Source: an uncultured Porphyromonadaceae bacterium (GTDB taxonomy: Bacteria; Bacteroidota; Bacteroidia; Bacteroidales; Muribaculaceae). Taken from it: 45,758 nucleotides of DNA. Numbering within the stretch: position 1 is the stretch's first letter; each line of letters opens with the position of its first letter. The notes beneath the pieces were generated by a model, which saw only the letters and a list, made by a program, of their open reading frames with translations, had not been told where the DNA came from and searched no databases. The translations under genes and the position numbers were made by a program. The stretch lies in assembly GCA_900555715.1 (NCBI GenBank), contig USMC01000022.1, positions 1 through 45,758 of the forward strand, in the 5' to 3' direction. Of this stretch, positions 26,340 to 35,092 are shown piece by piece.

Positions 26340-29186
26340 TTATTCAGCTGCTGTTTCTTCGGGGTTGAGGATGAGGGTAATCATGTTGCCCTGGGCGAGA
26401 AGCTGCTTGAGATAGCTTTCTACGTCGGCAGGAGTGATTGTCGGGATGACGGCGTCGCGCTCTTTGAAGACATTGACACCGTTGAACGACGTTGCCACCA
26501 TGTGCGATGCCCATTCGGAGTTCTCCTTCTTGTCGGAGTCGCTTTCCTTGACAAGGAACTCGATGGCAGGTTTGATTTCGTCGGCGGTAACGCTCTGTGC
26601 TGTTTCCTCGATAATCTTCTTGATTTCGGCTATCACTTCGTCGCGTTTGTTGGGGTTGACAGGACATGCAACCTGGAAGAATGTGTTCACATTGTCGGTG
26701 CGGGTCATCATTCCGACAGCCTGGATGGAATACGTAGCGCCCATCTCTTCACGGATTTTATTGAGCAGACGCTTGCTGAGAACCTGGGATGCCACTTCTA
26801 CAAGAAGTTTGTTCTTGACGGTGTAGGGCATGGTGCCATCGAATCCGACGAATACCCAGCTCTGGGGTGTCTCCATCTTCGTAGAGAAGGTCTTTTCGAT
26901 GTTTCCGGTGACGAATTCATAGTCGGCATCGTTCTTATAGCTCTTGACGCTCTTCTTGGCGTTGCCGGGCAGAGATGCGATGTACTGCTCCATCAGAGGA
27001 ATGAAAGTCTTTTCGTCGATGTTGCCGACGAAGTAGAAGGTGTAGTCGGCGGCATTGGCAAGTGCGTTGCGGACAACGCTGACGATGGTCTGGCGGTCGG
27101 CAGCCTTGACGTCGGCGGAGCTGAGCATGTGGAGTACAGGAGCTTTGCGGAGTGTTGCAAGCAGGTCGGTCTGGAAGACGAACATGGGGTTGCTTTCCTG
27201 GTTGGCGAGCATACCGGCAGTTGCGTCGCGGTTGGCGGCGTATTCATCTTCCTTGAGGTCGAAACCGGTGAAATAAGCGTAGAGCAGTTCCATCAGTACG
27301 GGCAGGTCCTTGACGGTTGTGCTGCCGCTGATGCTGCGGTTGTAGGAATCTATTCCGAAACCTAAACTTACCTGCTTACCCTGGAGGTACTTGTTGAGGT
27401 CGCTGTTGGAGTAGTCGAAGAGAGCTTCGTTCTGGAGCGCTGCCGACATGTAGCGGAGCGATGCTTCGTCGGTTCCTTTGAGTGAGCTCAGACCGCCGCC
27501 TTTGGCTACTGCCTGGAATACAACTTCATTTGCCTTGAAGTCTGTCGGCTTGACGACTACGCGGGCGCCGTTGCTGAGGATATATTCTTTGGCGTCCCAT
27601 ACCTTGTCTGTCAGTGTCTTTTTGATTTTTCCGGGCTTGGGAAGCGATGGAATGAGCGGATCTTCGCGCATTTCGTCCTTGTAGGGTTCGAGCTCTTCTG
27701 CGTCGACAGAAGCGATGGATGTTTCAAGCTGCTCTTCTGTCGGCACGGGGAAGCCTTCTTTGTCGGGCAGGAGCGCCATGAGGACGCGGTTGTCTTCCGT
27801 CACGAGCTGCTGGAGATACTGATTGATGATATCGACAGTGATCTGCTGTGCGAGCATGTCGCCGAGTGCTTTCTCCGTCTCTATTCCGGGCATCGCTTCG
27901 TTGTCGATGAAGTGACGGACGATTTCTCTGGAGTAGCTGTCGGTCTGTCTGTCGTTGCGGCTTTCGTATGCTCTTTCGAGTCGCGAGAGATATTCCGCGC
28001 GGGCACGCTCATATTCGCCGACGGTGAATCCGCCGCGCACGGCGCGCAGGAGCTCGCGGTATGCCTGTGTAAAGGCGGGAACAACGTCGGTGTCCTTGGC
28101 TACGACTTCAAGCGTGAGTGCGCCTTTGGTCTTCGAGACGAAGAACTCGCCGAGGTCGACGCTTGCCTGTGCAAATTCGGTGTCCGGATTGTTCGAAAGC
28201 TCGCCGAGGCGGCTGTTGAGCATGGAGGAAATCATGTTCTGGAGATAAGACATGACGAAATACTGCTGTGTGTTGCGCATTTCGCGCGGCAGAAGTATGC
28301 CGTCGCTCTTGAAGAACATGGCGATTACGGCATTTTCCATTTCTTTGTCCTTGCCGATAGCATAGATTGTGCCGGGGGTGTCCTCAACTTCAAGATATTC
28401 GCGTTCGGCTGCGTTCTCAGGCATTTTGATGGGAGAGAAAATTTCCTTGATCTTACCTTCTATATATGCCGGGTCGATGTCGCCGACAACGACGATGCCC
28501 TGCTGGTCGGGGCGGTACCACTTATGATAGTAGTCGACAAGCGCCTTCGGCGGGAAGTTGTCGACAACTTCCATTGTTCCGATAGGCATACGGTGACCGT
28601 ATTTGCTGTCGAGATAGATTGTGGGCAGAAGATCGGTGATGATGCGCATCTGTCCTACGTTGCTCTGGCGCCATTCCTCGTGGATGACACCGCGTTCGGC
28701 GTCGATTTCCTTGGGGTCGAGCGTGAGGGCGCACGACCAGTCGTGGAGGATGAGTAGGCAGGAGTCCTGTACGCTCTTGCGTGCTACGGGAACGCTGGAA
28801 ATGTTGTATACAGTCTCGTCGATGGAAGTATAGGCGTTGAGGTTCTGTCCGAACTTGACACCTACCGATTCCAGCCAGTTGATTATGCCTTTTTCGGGAA
28901 AGTTCTCAGTGCCGTTGAAGCACATGTGTTCAAGGAAGTGAGCAAGACCTGCCTGGTGGTCTTCTTCAAGAATGGAACCTACCTTCTGGGCGATATAGAA
29001 ATCGGCCTGACCTTTGGGATTTTCGTTGTGCCGGATGTAGTAGGTGAGTCCGTTGTCGAGAACGCCGGTGACTACGGCGCTGTCAAGCGGCAGTTCCGGT
29101 ATCTGCATCTGCTCCTGCGCCGATACGGCGATGGCGCCGAAACACAGCGAGAGAGCGGCGATACCGCGCAAAATAGCTTTTTTCAT
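26340..29186 (-). CDS. Exported M16 family zinc metallopeptidase (insulinase/pitrilysin type)
   Basis: A 948-residue peptidase, exported by a signal peptide ending near AVSAQ at residue 24. The inverted zinc motif HFLEH lies at residues 83-87, with the third ligand expected in DAERGVIHEEWR near 160. It contains two tandem M16 halves with middle domains; only the first has the zinc site, the usual active/inactive arrangement. The length matches the double-unit family. It is probably periplasmic and degrades peptides. It is monocistronic, with its own -7 element upstream and a shared terminator downstream. Confidence 0.9.
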   Translation of the reverse strand: MKKAILRGIAALSLCFGAIAVSAQEQMQIPELPLDSAVVTGVLDNGLTYYIRHNENPKGQADFYIAQKVGSILEEDHQAGLAHFLEHMCFNGTENFPEKGIINWLESVGVKFGQNLNAYTSIDETVYNISSVPVARKSVQDSCLLILHDWSCALTLDPKEIDAERGVIHEEWRQSNVGQMRIITDLLPTIYLDSKYGHRMPIGTMEVVDNFPPKALVDYYHKWYRPDQQGIVVVGDIDPAYIEGKIKEIFSPIKMPENAAEREYLEVEDTPGTIYAIGKDKEMENAVIAMFFKSDGILLPREMRNTQQYFVMSYLQNMISSMLNSRLGELSNNPDTEFAQASVDLGEFFVSKTKGALTLEVVAKDTDVVPAFTQAYRELLRAVRGGFTVGEYERARAEYLSRLERAYESRNDRQTDSYSREIVRHFIDNEAMPGIETEKALGDMLAQQITVDIINQYLQQLVTEDNRVLMALLPDKEGFPVPTEEQLETSIASVDAEELEPYKDEMREDPLIPSLPKPGKIKKTLTDKVWDAKEYILSNGARVVVKPTDFKANEVVFQAVAKGGGLSSLKGTDEASLRYMSAALQNEALFDYSNSDLNKYLQGKQVSLGFGIDSYNRSISGSTTVKDLPVLMELLYAYFTGFDLKEDEYAANRDATAGMLANQESNPMFVFQTDLLATLRKAPVLHMLSSADVKAADRQTIVSVVRNALANAADYTFYFVGNIDEKTFIPLMEQYIASLPGNAKKSVKSYKNDADYEFVTGNIEKTFSTKMETPQSWVFVGFDGTMPYTVKNKLLVEVASQVLSKRLLNKIREEMGATYSIQAVGMMTRTDNVNTFFQVACPVNPNKRDEVIAEIKKIIEETAQSVTADEIKPAIEFLVKESDSDKKENSEWASHMVATSFNGVNVFKERDAVIPTITPADVESYLKQLLAQGNMITLILNPEETAAE

Positions 29187-29227
29187 AACGTATATAATTA
29201 CTCTATTGGTTTTTTGTCATTAGACGG

Positions 29228-29235
29228 CAAAATTA
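29228..29235 (-). promoter_or_regulatory. -7 element of the M16 peptidase gene
   Basis: On the minus strand the sequence is TAATTTTG, fitting TAnnTTTG. The start would be about 35 bases upstream of the ATG. No good -33 box is seen at the proper distance. Confidence 0.45.
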
Positions 29236-29267
29236 CTGATTATCTTACCGATATTTAGTTAATAAAA

Positions 29268-29303
29268 CAAAAAATAACACTCAGGGGAGACCTGAGTGTT
29301 ATT
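29268..29303 (-). terminator. Terminator ending the oxalate gene block
   Basis: A 13-bp perfect stem, AATAACACTCAGG at 29273-29285 with CCTGAGTGTTATT at 29291-29303, has a 5-base loop. On the minus strand a TTTTG-TTTTA stretch follows. It lies just after the AEC transporter gene. Confidence 0.85.
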
Positions 29304-29321
29304 TTTATCAATTCAGTCTGT

Positions 29322-30293
29322 TTAGAACATCTTGATAGCTACATCGCAGAGCCACAGCCACATGGGACATGCTCCCATGAAGAGCAGTGTGCTGACGGCA
29401 AGTGAAGACGTACTTGTGGCGACATAGGTGTTGTAGCGGCTGGCGATGATGATGCCTGACATGGCAGGCGGAAGTGCCGATGCGATGACGAGCATCTTGA
29501 GATTCAGCGGCTCCATGTGGAACACGAGTCCGACGATTAGCACCAGGAGAGGAGTGACGATGAGTCGGAGGAATGCTCCGAGCCATACCTGACCGTTGAA
29601 GGATACCTTGACAGACGACAGGGTGATGCCGGCGGCGAAGCATGCGAGCGACGCGTTGGCTCCCGACATGAGGGTGAACGACGGGTCGAGGCTTGCAGGC
29701 CATTTAACGCCGCACAGTACGAGGATGACGGCAAGGATAGGAGCCCATGCCACTGGCTGTTTGAGAGCGTTGATGACAGGTTTCCAGGGATTTGGCTTTT
29801 TGCCGCCATTCTGTGCGGCGGCAGCGGCGGCATCGGCGCGGTTGAGAAGACATAGTCCGATGGGTATGCCGATGGCGTTGACCTCAATAGCGACAATGGC
29901 GATTACCAGACCGACAGAAGCCGATGTTCCGAAGATAGGTTCAAGAACGGCGAAGCCGAGGAAGCCGATTGTAGGGGAGCCGCTCACGAGGGCTGCGATG
30001 GCTGCATCGCCGGCGGTGTTGCCCTTGATTGCCTTGAAGATGTAATAGACCATGTAGAAGCACGCAATCAGCACGACGAAAGCAATGATTGTCAGTTTGC
30101 CGTCGACGGCGAGCATCGCGCGGTTCGCCTTGATGATGGAGACGAAGAGCGCGCAAGGGAGGGCGTAGTTGAGCACGACCTTGTTGAGGATGCGCGCGTC
30201 CTGTCCGGAGAATGCTCCGGCTTTGCCCGAGAAAAATCCGAGTGCCATGACGACGAAAATCGGGACTATGGCATAAAGAATGATGTGGAGCAT
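29322..30293 (-). CDS. AEC family transporter (YfdV/MdcF-like), probable oxalate/formate carrier
   Basis: A 323-residue membrane protein of the auxin efflux carrier family, with about ten hydrophobic segments and a short linker (ADAAAAAAQNGGKKPNPWK) in the middle. Family members move small organic acids. In E. coli the AEC gene yfdV follows frc (yfdW) and oxc (yfdU); the same order here suggests an oxalate importer, a formate exporter or an exchanger, though no direct evidence shows the substrate. A strong hairpin with a T-run lies between oxc and this gene, and no promoter is visible in the gap, so it may be expressed by read-through at lower level. Confidence 0.82.
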   Translation of the reverse strand: MLHIILYAIVPIFVVMALGFFSGKAGAFSGQDARILNKVVLNYALPCALFVSIIKANRAMLAVDGKLTIIAFVVLIACFYMVYYIFKAIKGNTAGDAAIAALVSGSPTIGFLGFAVLEPIFGTSASVGLVIAIVAIEVNAIGIPIGLCLLNRADAAAAAAQNGGKKPNPWKPVINALKQPVAWAPILAVILVLCGVKWPASLDPSFTLMSGANASLACFAAGITLSSVKVSFNGQVWLGAFLRLIVTPLLVLIVGLVFHMEPLNLKMLVIASALPPAMSGIIIASRYNTYVATSTSSLAVSTLLFMGACPMWLWLCDVAIKMF

Positions 30294-30314
30294 AAATAGT
30301 CGAATTGTAGGTTA

Positions 30315-30362
30315 AATAAAAAAACAGGCGGCGTCCGGAGGGTAGCACCGGAGCGCCGCCTG
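30315..30362 (-). terminator. Strong terminator between oxc and the AEC gene
   Basis: CAGGCGGCG at 30325-30333 pairs with CGCCGCCTG at 30354-30362, extended by an inner CCGG pairing. On the minus strand the hairpin is followed by a run of seven T. It starts 7 bases after the oxc stop codon and ends about 20 bases before the AEC start. Confidence 0.82.
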
Positions 30363-30369
30363 GATGATA

Positions 30370-32115
30370 TTATACGGTAAAGTCTTCGAGCGGCGTCGGA
30401 TTGAGGAATCCGATGTGTCCCGATTCCTTGCCAGAATCGGCGGCAAGCTGCACGTCGATAAGGCACGGACTCTTCGATGCTATTGCATCAGTGAGGGCCT
30501 TGGACAGCTCGGAGGGAGTTGTGACATAGTATGTCGTCGCGCCGAAAGCTTCGCCGAGCTTGTCGTAGCGTGCATTGACGTTTAGTGTAGTAGGAGCAGG
30601 ATCGGAGCCGCCCGACGGGTTTACACCGATGCCGTTGTAGATGCCGCCGTTATTGAATATCACGACAGTCACCGGCAGTTTGAAGCGGCAGATGGTGCTG
30701 AAGTCCATGCCGGAGAAGCCGAAGGCACTGTCGCCTTCGATGGCGACAACCGACTTGCCGGTAGCCACGGCAGCACCTATGGCAGAGCCCATACCCATGC
30801 CCATGATTGCCCATGTGGCGCAGTCGATGCGGTGGCGCGGCAGTTCCATGTCGAGGCAGTCGCGTGTGTCGTCGAGGGTGTTGGCACCTTCGTTGACGAG
30901 TATTACGTCGGGGTTTGCTGCCATGACGGGCTTGATGGCGCCAAGCGCTGTCCAGTGGTTCATGGGCTGTGCTGTGGCATTTGCTGCCAAGCGTGCCTCG
31001 AACTTGCCGTCTTTCGTTTTTGTCTCTGCCTGAAGTGCCGGAATCCATGTCGGGTCGGTGCTCATGACGCGGCCTTGCATCTCTGCCAGGAAGGCGTCGA
31101 GGGAGCTTGCCAGATCGCCTATGACAGGTGCGGCGACAGGACGGTTGCAATCAATTTCCGTCGGCTCGATGTCGAATTGGATGAACTTGGTGTCGGGGCT
31201 CCATTTGCCGTGTCCGCGCGACAGCAGCCAGTTCAGGCGTGCCCCTGCGAGGATGACGACATCGGCTTCCTTCATAATTGTCGAACGGCACGAGAGTGCG
31301 CTCAGTTCGCCGCTGTCCGAAAGGGTTCCCTTGCCCATCGACATTGGGAAATATGGTATTTTATATTTCTCGACAAGTTCTTTGAGCTGATTTTCTACAC
31401 GGGCATAAGCGGCTCCCTTGCCTATGATTATAGCCGGTTTCTTAGCAGCGGCGAGGAGTTCTGCCGCGCGTTTGACGGCTTCCGGTGCCGGAGGCATGGC
31501 GGGACATGTGTCCACAGGAGTGTAGATGAGCCGTTCGACGTCGGAGGCGTTCATTATTGAAGCCAGGCAAGTTTCGGTGACGTCAAGGTAGACGCCGCCG
31601 GGACGTCCGGAGATGGCGGCGCGGTAGGCGCGTACTACAGCCGTGGGGATGTCTTCCGGTTTGTTGACACGGTATGCTGCCTTGACGAGCGGCTTGGCGA
31701 CATTGAACTGGTCGAGACCTTCATAAGTACCCTGGTCGAGGTCGATAGGCTCGCGTGTGCTCGAGCCGCTGATCTGAATCATAGGGTAGCAGTTGACGGT
31801 AGCGTTGACCGTCGCTGTCAGACCGTTCATAAAACCGAGCGACGATACTGTCAGAAGCACACCCGGTGTATGTGTGAGATAGCCGTGGGTGGCGGCTGCC
31901 ATGCCTGCCTGCTGTTCGTGGCGGAAGCCGACAAAGCGTATTCCCTGCATCTGGGCAATGTATGCAAGCTCGGTGACGGGAATGCCGACGAGACCGTACA
32001 TCGTGTCTATGCCGACCATTTTCAGGGAACGGACGAGAATGTCCATGCCCGTGAGCTGATCGGGATAGTGCGGAGCAGGAGCTGCTGCCGGCGAGGTGTT
32101 AGTGGTTGTTGACAT
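30370..32115 (-). CDS. oxc: Oxalyl-CoA decarboxylase
   Basis: Oxc is a thiamine diphosphate enzyme that converts oxalyl-CoA to formyl-CoA and CO2, consuming a proton. The 581-residue protein has the three-domain fold of the family. The ThDP-activating Glu is E66 in GFRHEQQAG. The conserved Tyr-Glu pair is in TYEGLDQ. The ThDP/Mg site runs from GDSAFGFSGMD to NNGGIY around residues 460-490. The C-terminal lid SGKESGHI matches the Oxalobacter enzyme's substrate loop. These positions separate it from acetolactate synthase and other relatives. It starts 22 bases after the CoA-transferase gene. Confidence 0.94.
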   Translation of the reverse strand: MSTTTNTSPAAAPAPHYPDQLTGMDILVRSLKMVGIDTMYGLVGIPVTELAYIAQMQGIRFVGFRHEQQAGMAAATHGYLTHTPGVLLTVSSLGFMNGLTATVNATVNCYPMIQISGSSTREPIDLDQGTYEGLDQFNVAKPLVKAAYRVNKPEDIPTAVVRAYRAAISGRPGGVYLDVTETCLASIMNASDVERLIYTPVDTCPAMPPAPEAVKRAAELLAAAKKPAIIIGKGAAYARVENQLKELVEKYKIPYFPMSMGKGTLSDSGELSALSCRSTIMKEADVVILAGARLNWLLSRGHGKWSPDTKFIQFDIEPTEIDCNRPVAAPVIGDLASSLDAFLAEMQGRVMSTDPTWIPALQAETKTKDGKFEARLAANATAQPMNHWTALGAIKPVMAANPDVILVNEGANTLDDTRDCLDMELPRHRIDCATWAIMGMGMGSAIGAAVATGKSVVAIEGDSAFGFSGMDFSTICRFKLPVTVVIFNNGGIYNGIGVNPSGGSDPAPTTLNVNARYDKLGEAFGATTYYVTTPSELSKALTDAIASKSPCLIDVQLAADSGKESGHIGFLNPTPLEDFTV

Positions 32116-32137
32116 ATTGATGCTTTGTTACAGGGTT

Positions 32138-33436
32138 TTATTTGGACGCTGTCTTGGGCATGGGCGCTGTTGTGCCGTTAGCTGCGAACGATGCGATCTG
32201 TTCGTCGGTGTAGCCTATGCTCTTGAGGATTTCGGTAGTGTTTCCGCCGAGCGTCGGGCAGGGACCGTATGTCGGCTGATAGTTGGACAGGGTGAAAGGA
32301 ACGCCGACCGTGACAAATTCGCCGACACCGCCGCCCTGGTTGATTTTTACGAGGGTATTGCCGTCGTAGAGTGTCTCGTCGTCCATGATTTCCTTTGTCG
32401 AGAGCACGGGAGCTACAGGAACTCCGCCCTTCGAAAGCAGTTCTGTGACTTCATATTTGGTCTTGTCGATGCAGAACTGCTGTATGCGCGCCCATATTTC
32501 CTGTTTGTGGCGGTCGCGTGCGTCGGCGGTGTTGAAGTCGGGATTTGTGAGCCAGTCTTCGAATCCGAGCACGGCACATGCCTTTTCGAAATCTTTGGCA
32601 CCGCGCTGTAGAATGACGTATACATACGCGTTGGGGTCAGTCTCCCAGCCTTTGCATTTGTATGTCCATCCGAGGACGCCTGAGCCTTCCTGATTGCCCG
32701 AACGAGGAACGAAGTCGCCGAACTTTCCGTTGGGATACTGCGGGAACTGAGTGAGATACCCGAGTTTTTCGAGTGTGAGCTGGTCGCGGGTCTTGATGCG
32801 GCAGAGGTTCAGACAGGCGTTGTGCATCGACTGATATACGAACGAGCCTTCACCGGTGTGCTGGCGCTGGAGCAGGGCGGCAAGAATGCCGATTGTGCAG
32901 TGCATGCCTGTGTTGGAGTCGCCGAGTGCGGCGCCGCTCTGGGTGGGGATGTTGTATTCTCCTTCATACCAACCTGTTGTCGATGCAGCGCCGGCGGTAA
33001 CCTGTGCGACGGGTTCGTATGCTTTGAGGTTTGCATATTTCGAACTCAGCGGGAAGCCTTTGATGGTTGCATAGACGCAGCGCGGGTTGATTTTATGAAC
33101 TTCTTCCCAGCTGAAGCCGAGTTTGTCCATAGCTCCGGGGTGGAGGTTCTCGATGAAAACGTCGGCGCCTTCGATGAGCTTTGTCAGGATTGCCTTGCCG
33201 TCGGGAGTGGCGGCGTCGAGGGCTATTGATTTTTTGTCGGAGTTGAGCTGAAGGAAGTAGTAGCTCGGCTCTTTGGGATCGAACTGAATTTCATTACGGG
33301 TCGCGTCGCCTGTTCCGGGACGTTCAATTTTGATGACTTCTGCGCCGAGCCATGCAAGAAGCTGTGTGCACGAAGGACCGGACTGCACATTGGTGAAGTC
33401 TACTACTTTGATACCTTGAAGAGGAGCGGTGTTCAT
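32138..33436 (-). CDS. frc: Formyl-CoA:oxalate CoA-transferase-like, class III CoA-transferase
   Basis: This 432-residue enzyme should load CoA onto oxalate for the adjacent oxalyl-CoA decarboxylase, in the cytoplasm. The N-terminus KVVDFTNVQSGPSCTQLL and the catalytic Asp 173 in LGDSNTG are typical of Frc. Gln 18 corresponds to the conserved Gln 17. Two sites that I recall as important in Oxalobacter Frc differ. The position of Trp 48 reads Glu 49 (TRNEIQ instead of TRGWLQ), and the tetraglycine loop reads EGSGV at residues 250-254. The CoA donor may therefore not be formyl-CoA; acetyl- or succinyl-CoA are alternatives. It sits first in a pair with oxc, 164 bases after the upstream decarboxylase gene. 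Confidence 0.85.
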   Translation of the reverse strand: MNTAPLQGIKVVDFTNVQSGPSCTQLLAWLGAEVIKIERPGTGDATRNEIQFDPKEPSYYFLQLNSDKKSIALDAATPDGKAILTKLIEGADVFIENLHPGAMDKLGFSWEEVHKINPRCVYATIKGFPLSSKYANLKAYEPVAQVTAGAASTTGWYEGEYNIPTQSGAALGDSNTGMHCTIGILAALLQRQHTGEGSFVYQSMHNACLNLCRIKTRDQLTLEKLGYLTQFPQYPNGKFGDFVPRSGNQEGSGVLGWTYKCKGWETDPNAYVYVILQRGAKDFEKACAVLGFEDWLTNPDFNTADARDRHKQEIWARIQQFCIDKTKYEVTELLSKGGVPVAPVLSTKEIMDDETLYDGNTLVKINQGGGVGEFVTVGVPFTLSNYQPTYGPCPTLGGNTTEILKSIGYTDEQIASFAANGTTAPMPKTASK

Positions 33437-33509
33437 TTTGAATTCTGTTTTTAGTTTATGGTAATGTATATTCTTGAAACATCTGAAATCACGAGTTGTT
33501 TAGCCGCGG

Positions 33510-33560
33510 GCAAAGAAAAAGCAGCCATGCCGTCGCTTTTGCGAGCGTGCGGCATGGCTG
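33510..33560 (-). terminator. Terminator after the PSD-family decarboxylase gene
   Basis: CAGCCATGCCG at 33522-33532 pairs with CGGCATGGCTG at 33550-33560. Read on the minus strand it is followed by CTTTTTCTTT. It separates the decarboxylase gene from frc, although both lie on the same strand. Confidence 0.8.
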
Positions 33561-33600
33561 TCGTGTGTCTGTCAGGCTGATTTCTCAGCCATGTTTTCTG

Positions 33601-34758
33601 TTATTCACCGACAGGATAAGCCATGGCGATGCGTGTGCCGGAGTTGTAGTGCACGCCGGGCTGAGCGGTTATGCTGACATTCGAAGCGCGTTCGAAGACA
33701 AGGACAATATCGGAGCCGCCGAACTGGAAGTAGGAAATTTCGTCGCCCTTGGCAAGTGTGGTGCCTTTTTCGGCGGTGACAACGATAGACGATACCTGTG
33801 CCATGCCCATAGGAAGAATGGCGACTTTGCCGATCTTCGACTGAATGACAACGAGACCACGCATCTGCATGAATTCGTAGCCCGGTTCGTCGAGAGCGTT
33901 CAGCTTGCGGCGTACGATGTGCGTACGTCCTTTTGCATCGCCTTCGATAGGAACTGCCTGAACGCCGAGATAGGTCACACCCTGAATCTCACGCGATTCA
34001 ATCACTTTGCCGCCTACAGGCGCGTGCTGACGGTGGTAGTCGGTGGTGTTGAGGAACTGGTGGATCCAGATGCCGCCTGCGAAGTCGTCCTTGTAGTCGG
34101 AACCCTGAAGAAGCTCTTCGATGCTCCATTCGAGACCCTTGATGTTGACTCTCGAATCGGAATCGACTTCCCACTGTCCGTCGTTGGTAGAGTCGGCAGG
34201 TGATACGATCACATGGTCGTCTGTGATTGCAGCGATGGGCAGATGTCCCGGTTTCTTGCGGCGTGCGAAGAACTGGTTGAAAGTCTTCCAGCCGCCTTCG
34301 GGCATCTCATAGTCGTCCATTTTGTAACGTGGTGCTGCATAGTAGCTCTTGACAGCTTCTTCTGTGAGCGATTCGGGCGTGTCCATCCATGCTCCGAAGG
34401 AGATGATGAACTTACGCATCCATGCCGACAGAGGAGTGAGCTCGGGCATTACGTTGTCCTTGAGCTTCGACGGGATGATAGGTGTCTGCAACTCCTTGAC
34501 AGGACTCTGGTCGAGAAGGAAGTAGAACATTGTCACGTGTTCATAGACAACTGTGCCCTTTGTGTTTTCAACAGGAACCCAGTGCAGTTCGCCTTCCAGC
34601 CAGTCATAGTAGTCGTCGAGGGTCTTGATGTTCTCGTACTCGATTGTGTTCAGCGCGTGGCATGCGTCGAGTGCTTTCTGAAATTTATCCTGCCAACCGT
34701 TTTTCTGGATGAGGTCGAGGAGCTCCTGGACAATAGGAGAATAAGTTTTGTTAGCCAT
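33601..34758 (-). CDS. Phosphatidylserine-decarboxylase-family pyruvoyl enzyme, probable small-molecule decarboxylase
   Basis: A 385-residue protein. Residues about 1-150 resemble the helical PSD-associated domain (Pfam PF12588). The rest is a PSD core, with TFNQFFARR, SPADS, FLNTTDYHRQHAPVGGKV and the self-cleavage site GGSD at residues 347-350. Family enzymes cut before this Ser, turning it into the pyruvoyl cofactor. It differs from housekeeping Psd: no membrane-anchoring N-terminus, GGSD in place of LGST or GGST, and the extra domain. Relatives with this architecture include the fungal tryptophan decarboxylase PsiD, so the substrate may be an amino acid or other small acid. The divergent gene encodes a GadC-like antiporter, which fits a decarboxylase/antiporter acid-resistance pair. 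Confidence 0.78.
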   Translation of the reverse strand: MANKTYSPIVQELLDLIQKNGWQDKFQKALDACHALNTIEYENIKTLDDYYDWLEGELHWVPVENTKGTVVYEHVTMFYFLLDQSPVKELQTPIIPSKLKDNVMPELTPLSAWMRKFIISFGAWMDTPESLTEEAVKSYYAAPRYKMDDYEMPEGGWKTFNQFFARRKKPGHLPIAAITDDHVIVSPADSTNDGQWEVDSDSRVNIKGLEWSIEELLQGSDYKDDFAGGIWIHQFLNTTDYHRQHAPVGGKVIESREIQGVTYLGVQAVPIEGDAKGRTHIVRRKLNALDEPGYEFMQMRGLVVIQSKIGKVAILPMGMAQVSSIVVTAEKGTTLAKGDEISYFQFGGSDIVLVFERASNVSITAQPGVHYNSGTRIAMAYPVGE

Positions 34759-35092
34759 GATGTTTTAGGCATTAAATTAATAAATGGTCCGAGCAGTATC
34801 TTTTTGCGGCTACCACAGACGACCGTGTTGTGTAAAATATGTGCTGTTTCTGATCCGGCGTTGCCGCCGTGCGACGCAGTCTTTTTTCGCGTTGCCTAAG
34901 TAAAACACTACCCGGGGGATTCTTGTTCTGTTTTTGCGGTATTTAACATGTATTGGCTTATATTCAGCTCTTTAAATTTAATCTTATGCAACTTTGTTTC
35001 TTCAAAGTGTGTTTTATCACAAGCCGAAGACCATGCGGGGTGTCCGGCGTTGGACTTTTCCGCACAAAACACGTTTAATTATATTGTTAAAA
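34759..35092. other. Divergent intergenic region between decarboxylase and permease genes
   Basis: This 334-base spacer should hold two opposing promoters. I find no exact TTTG-N-TAnnTTTG pair. The closest on the plus strand is CAACTTTG at 34989-34996, which lacks the T of the TA and has no -33 box. The absence of a clear housekeeping promoter suggests that an activator or alternative sigma factor drives these genes. No coding sequence is convincing here. Confidence 0.4.

Noticed and set aside
33601..34758. Housekeeping phosphatidylserine decarboxylase
   Set aside because: The N-terminal associated domain, the lack of a membrane-anchoring segment, the GGSD site and the genomic setting argue for a different substrate, though I cannot exclude lipid activity.
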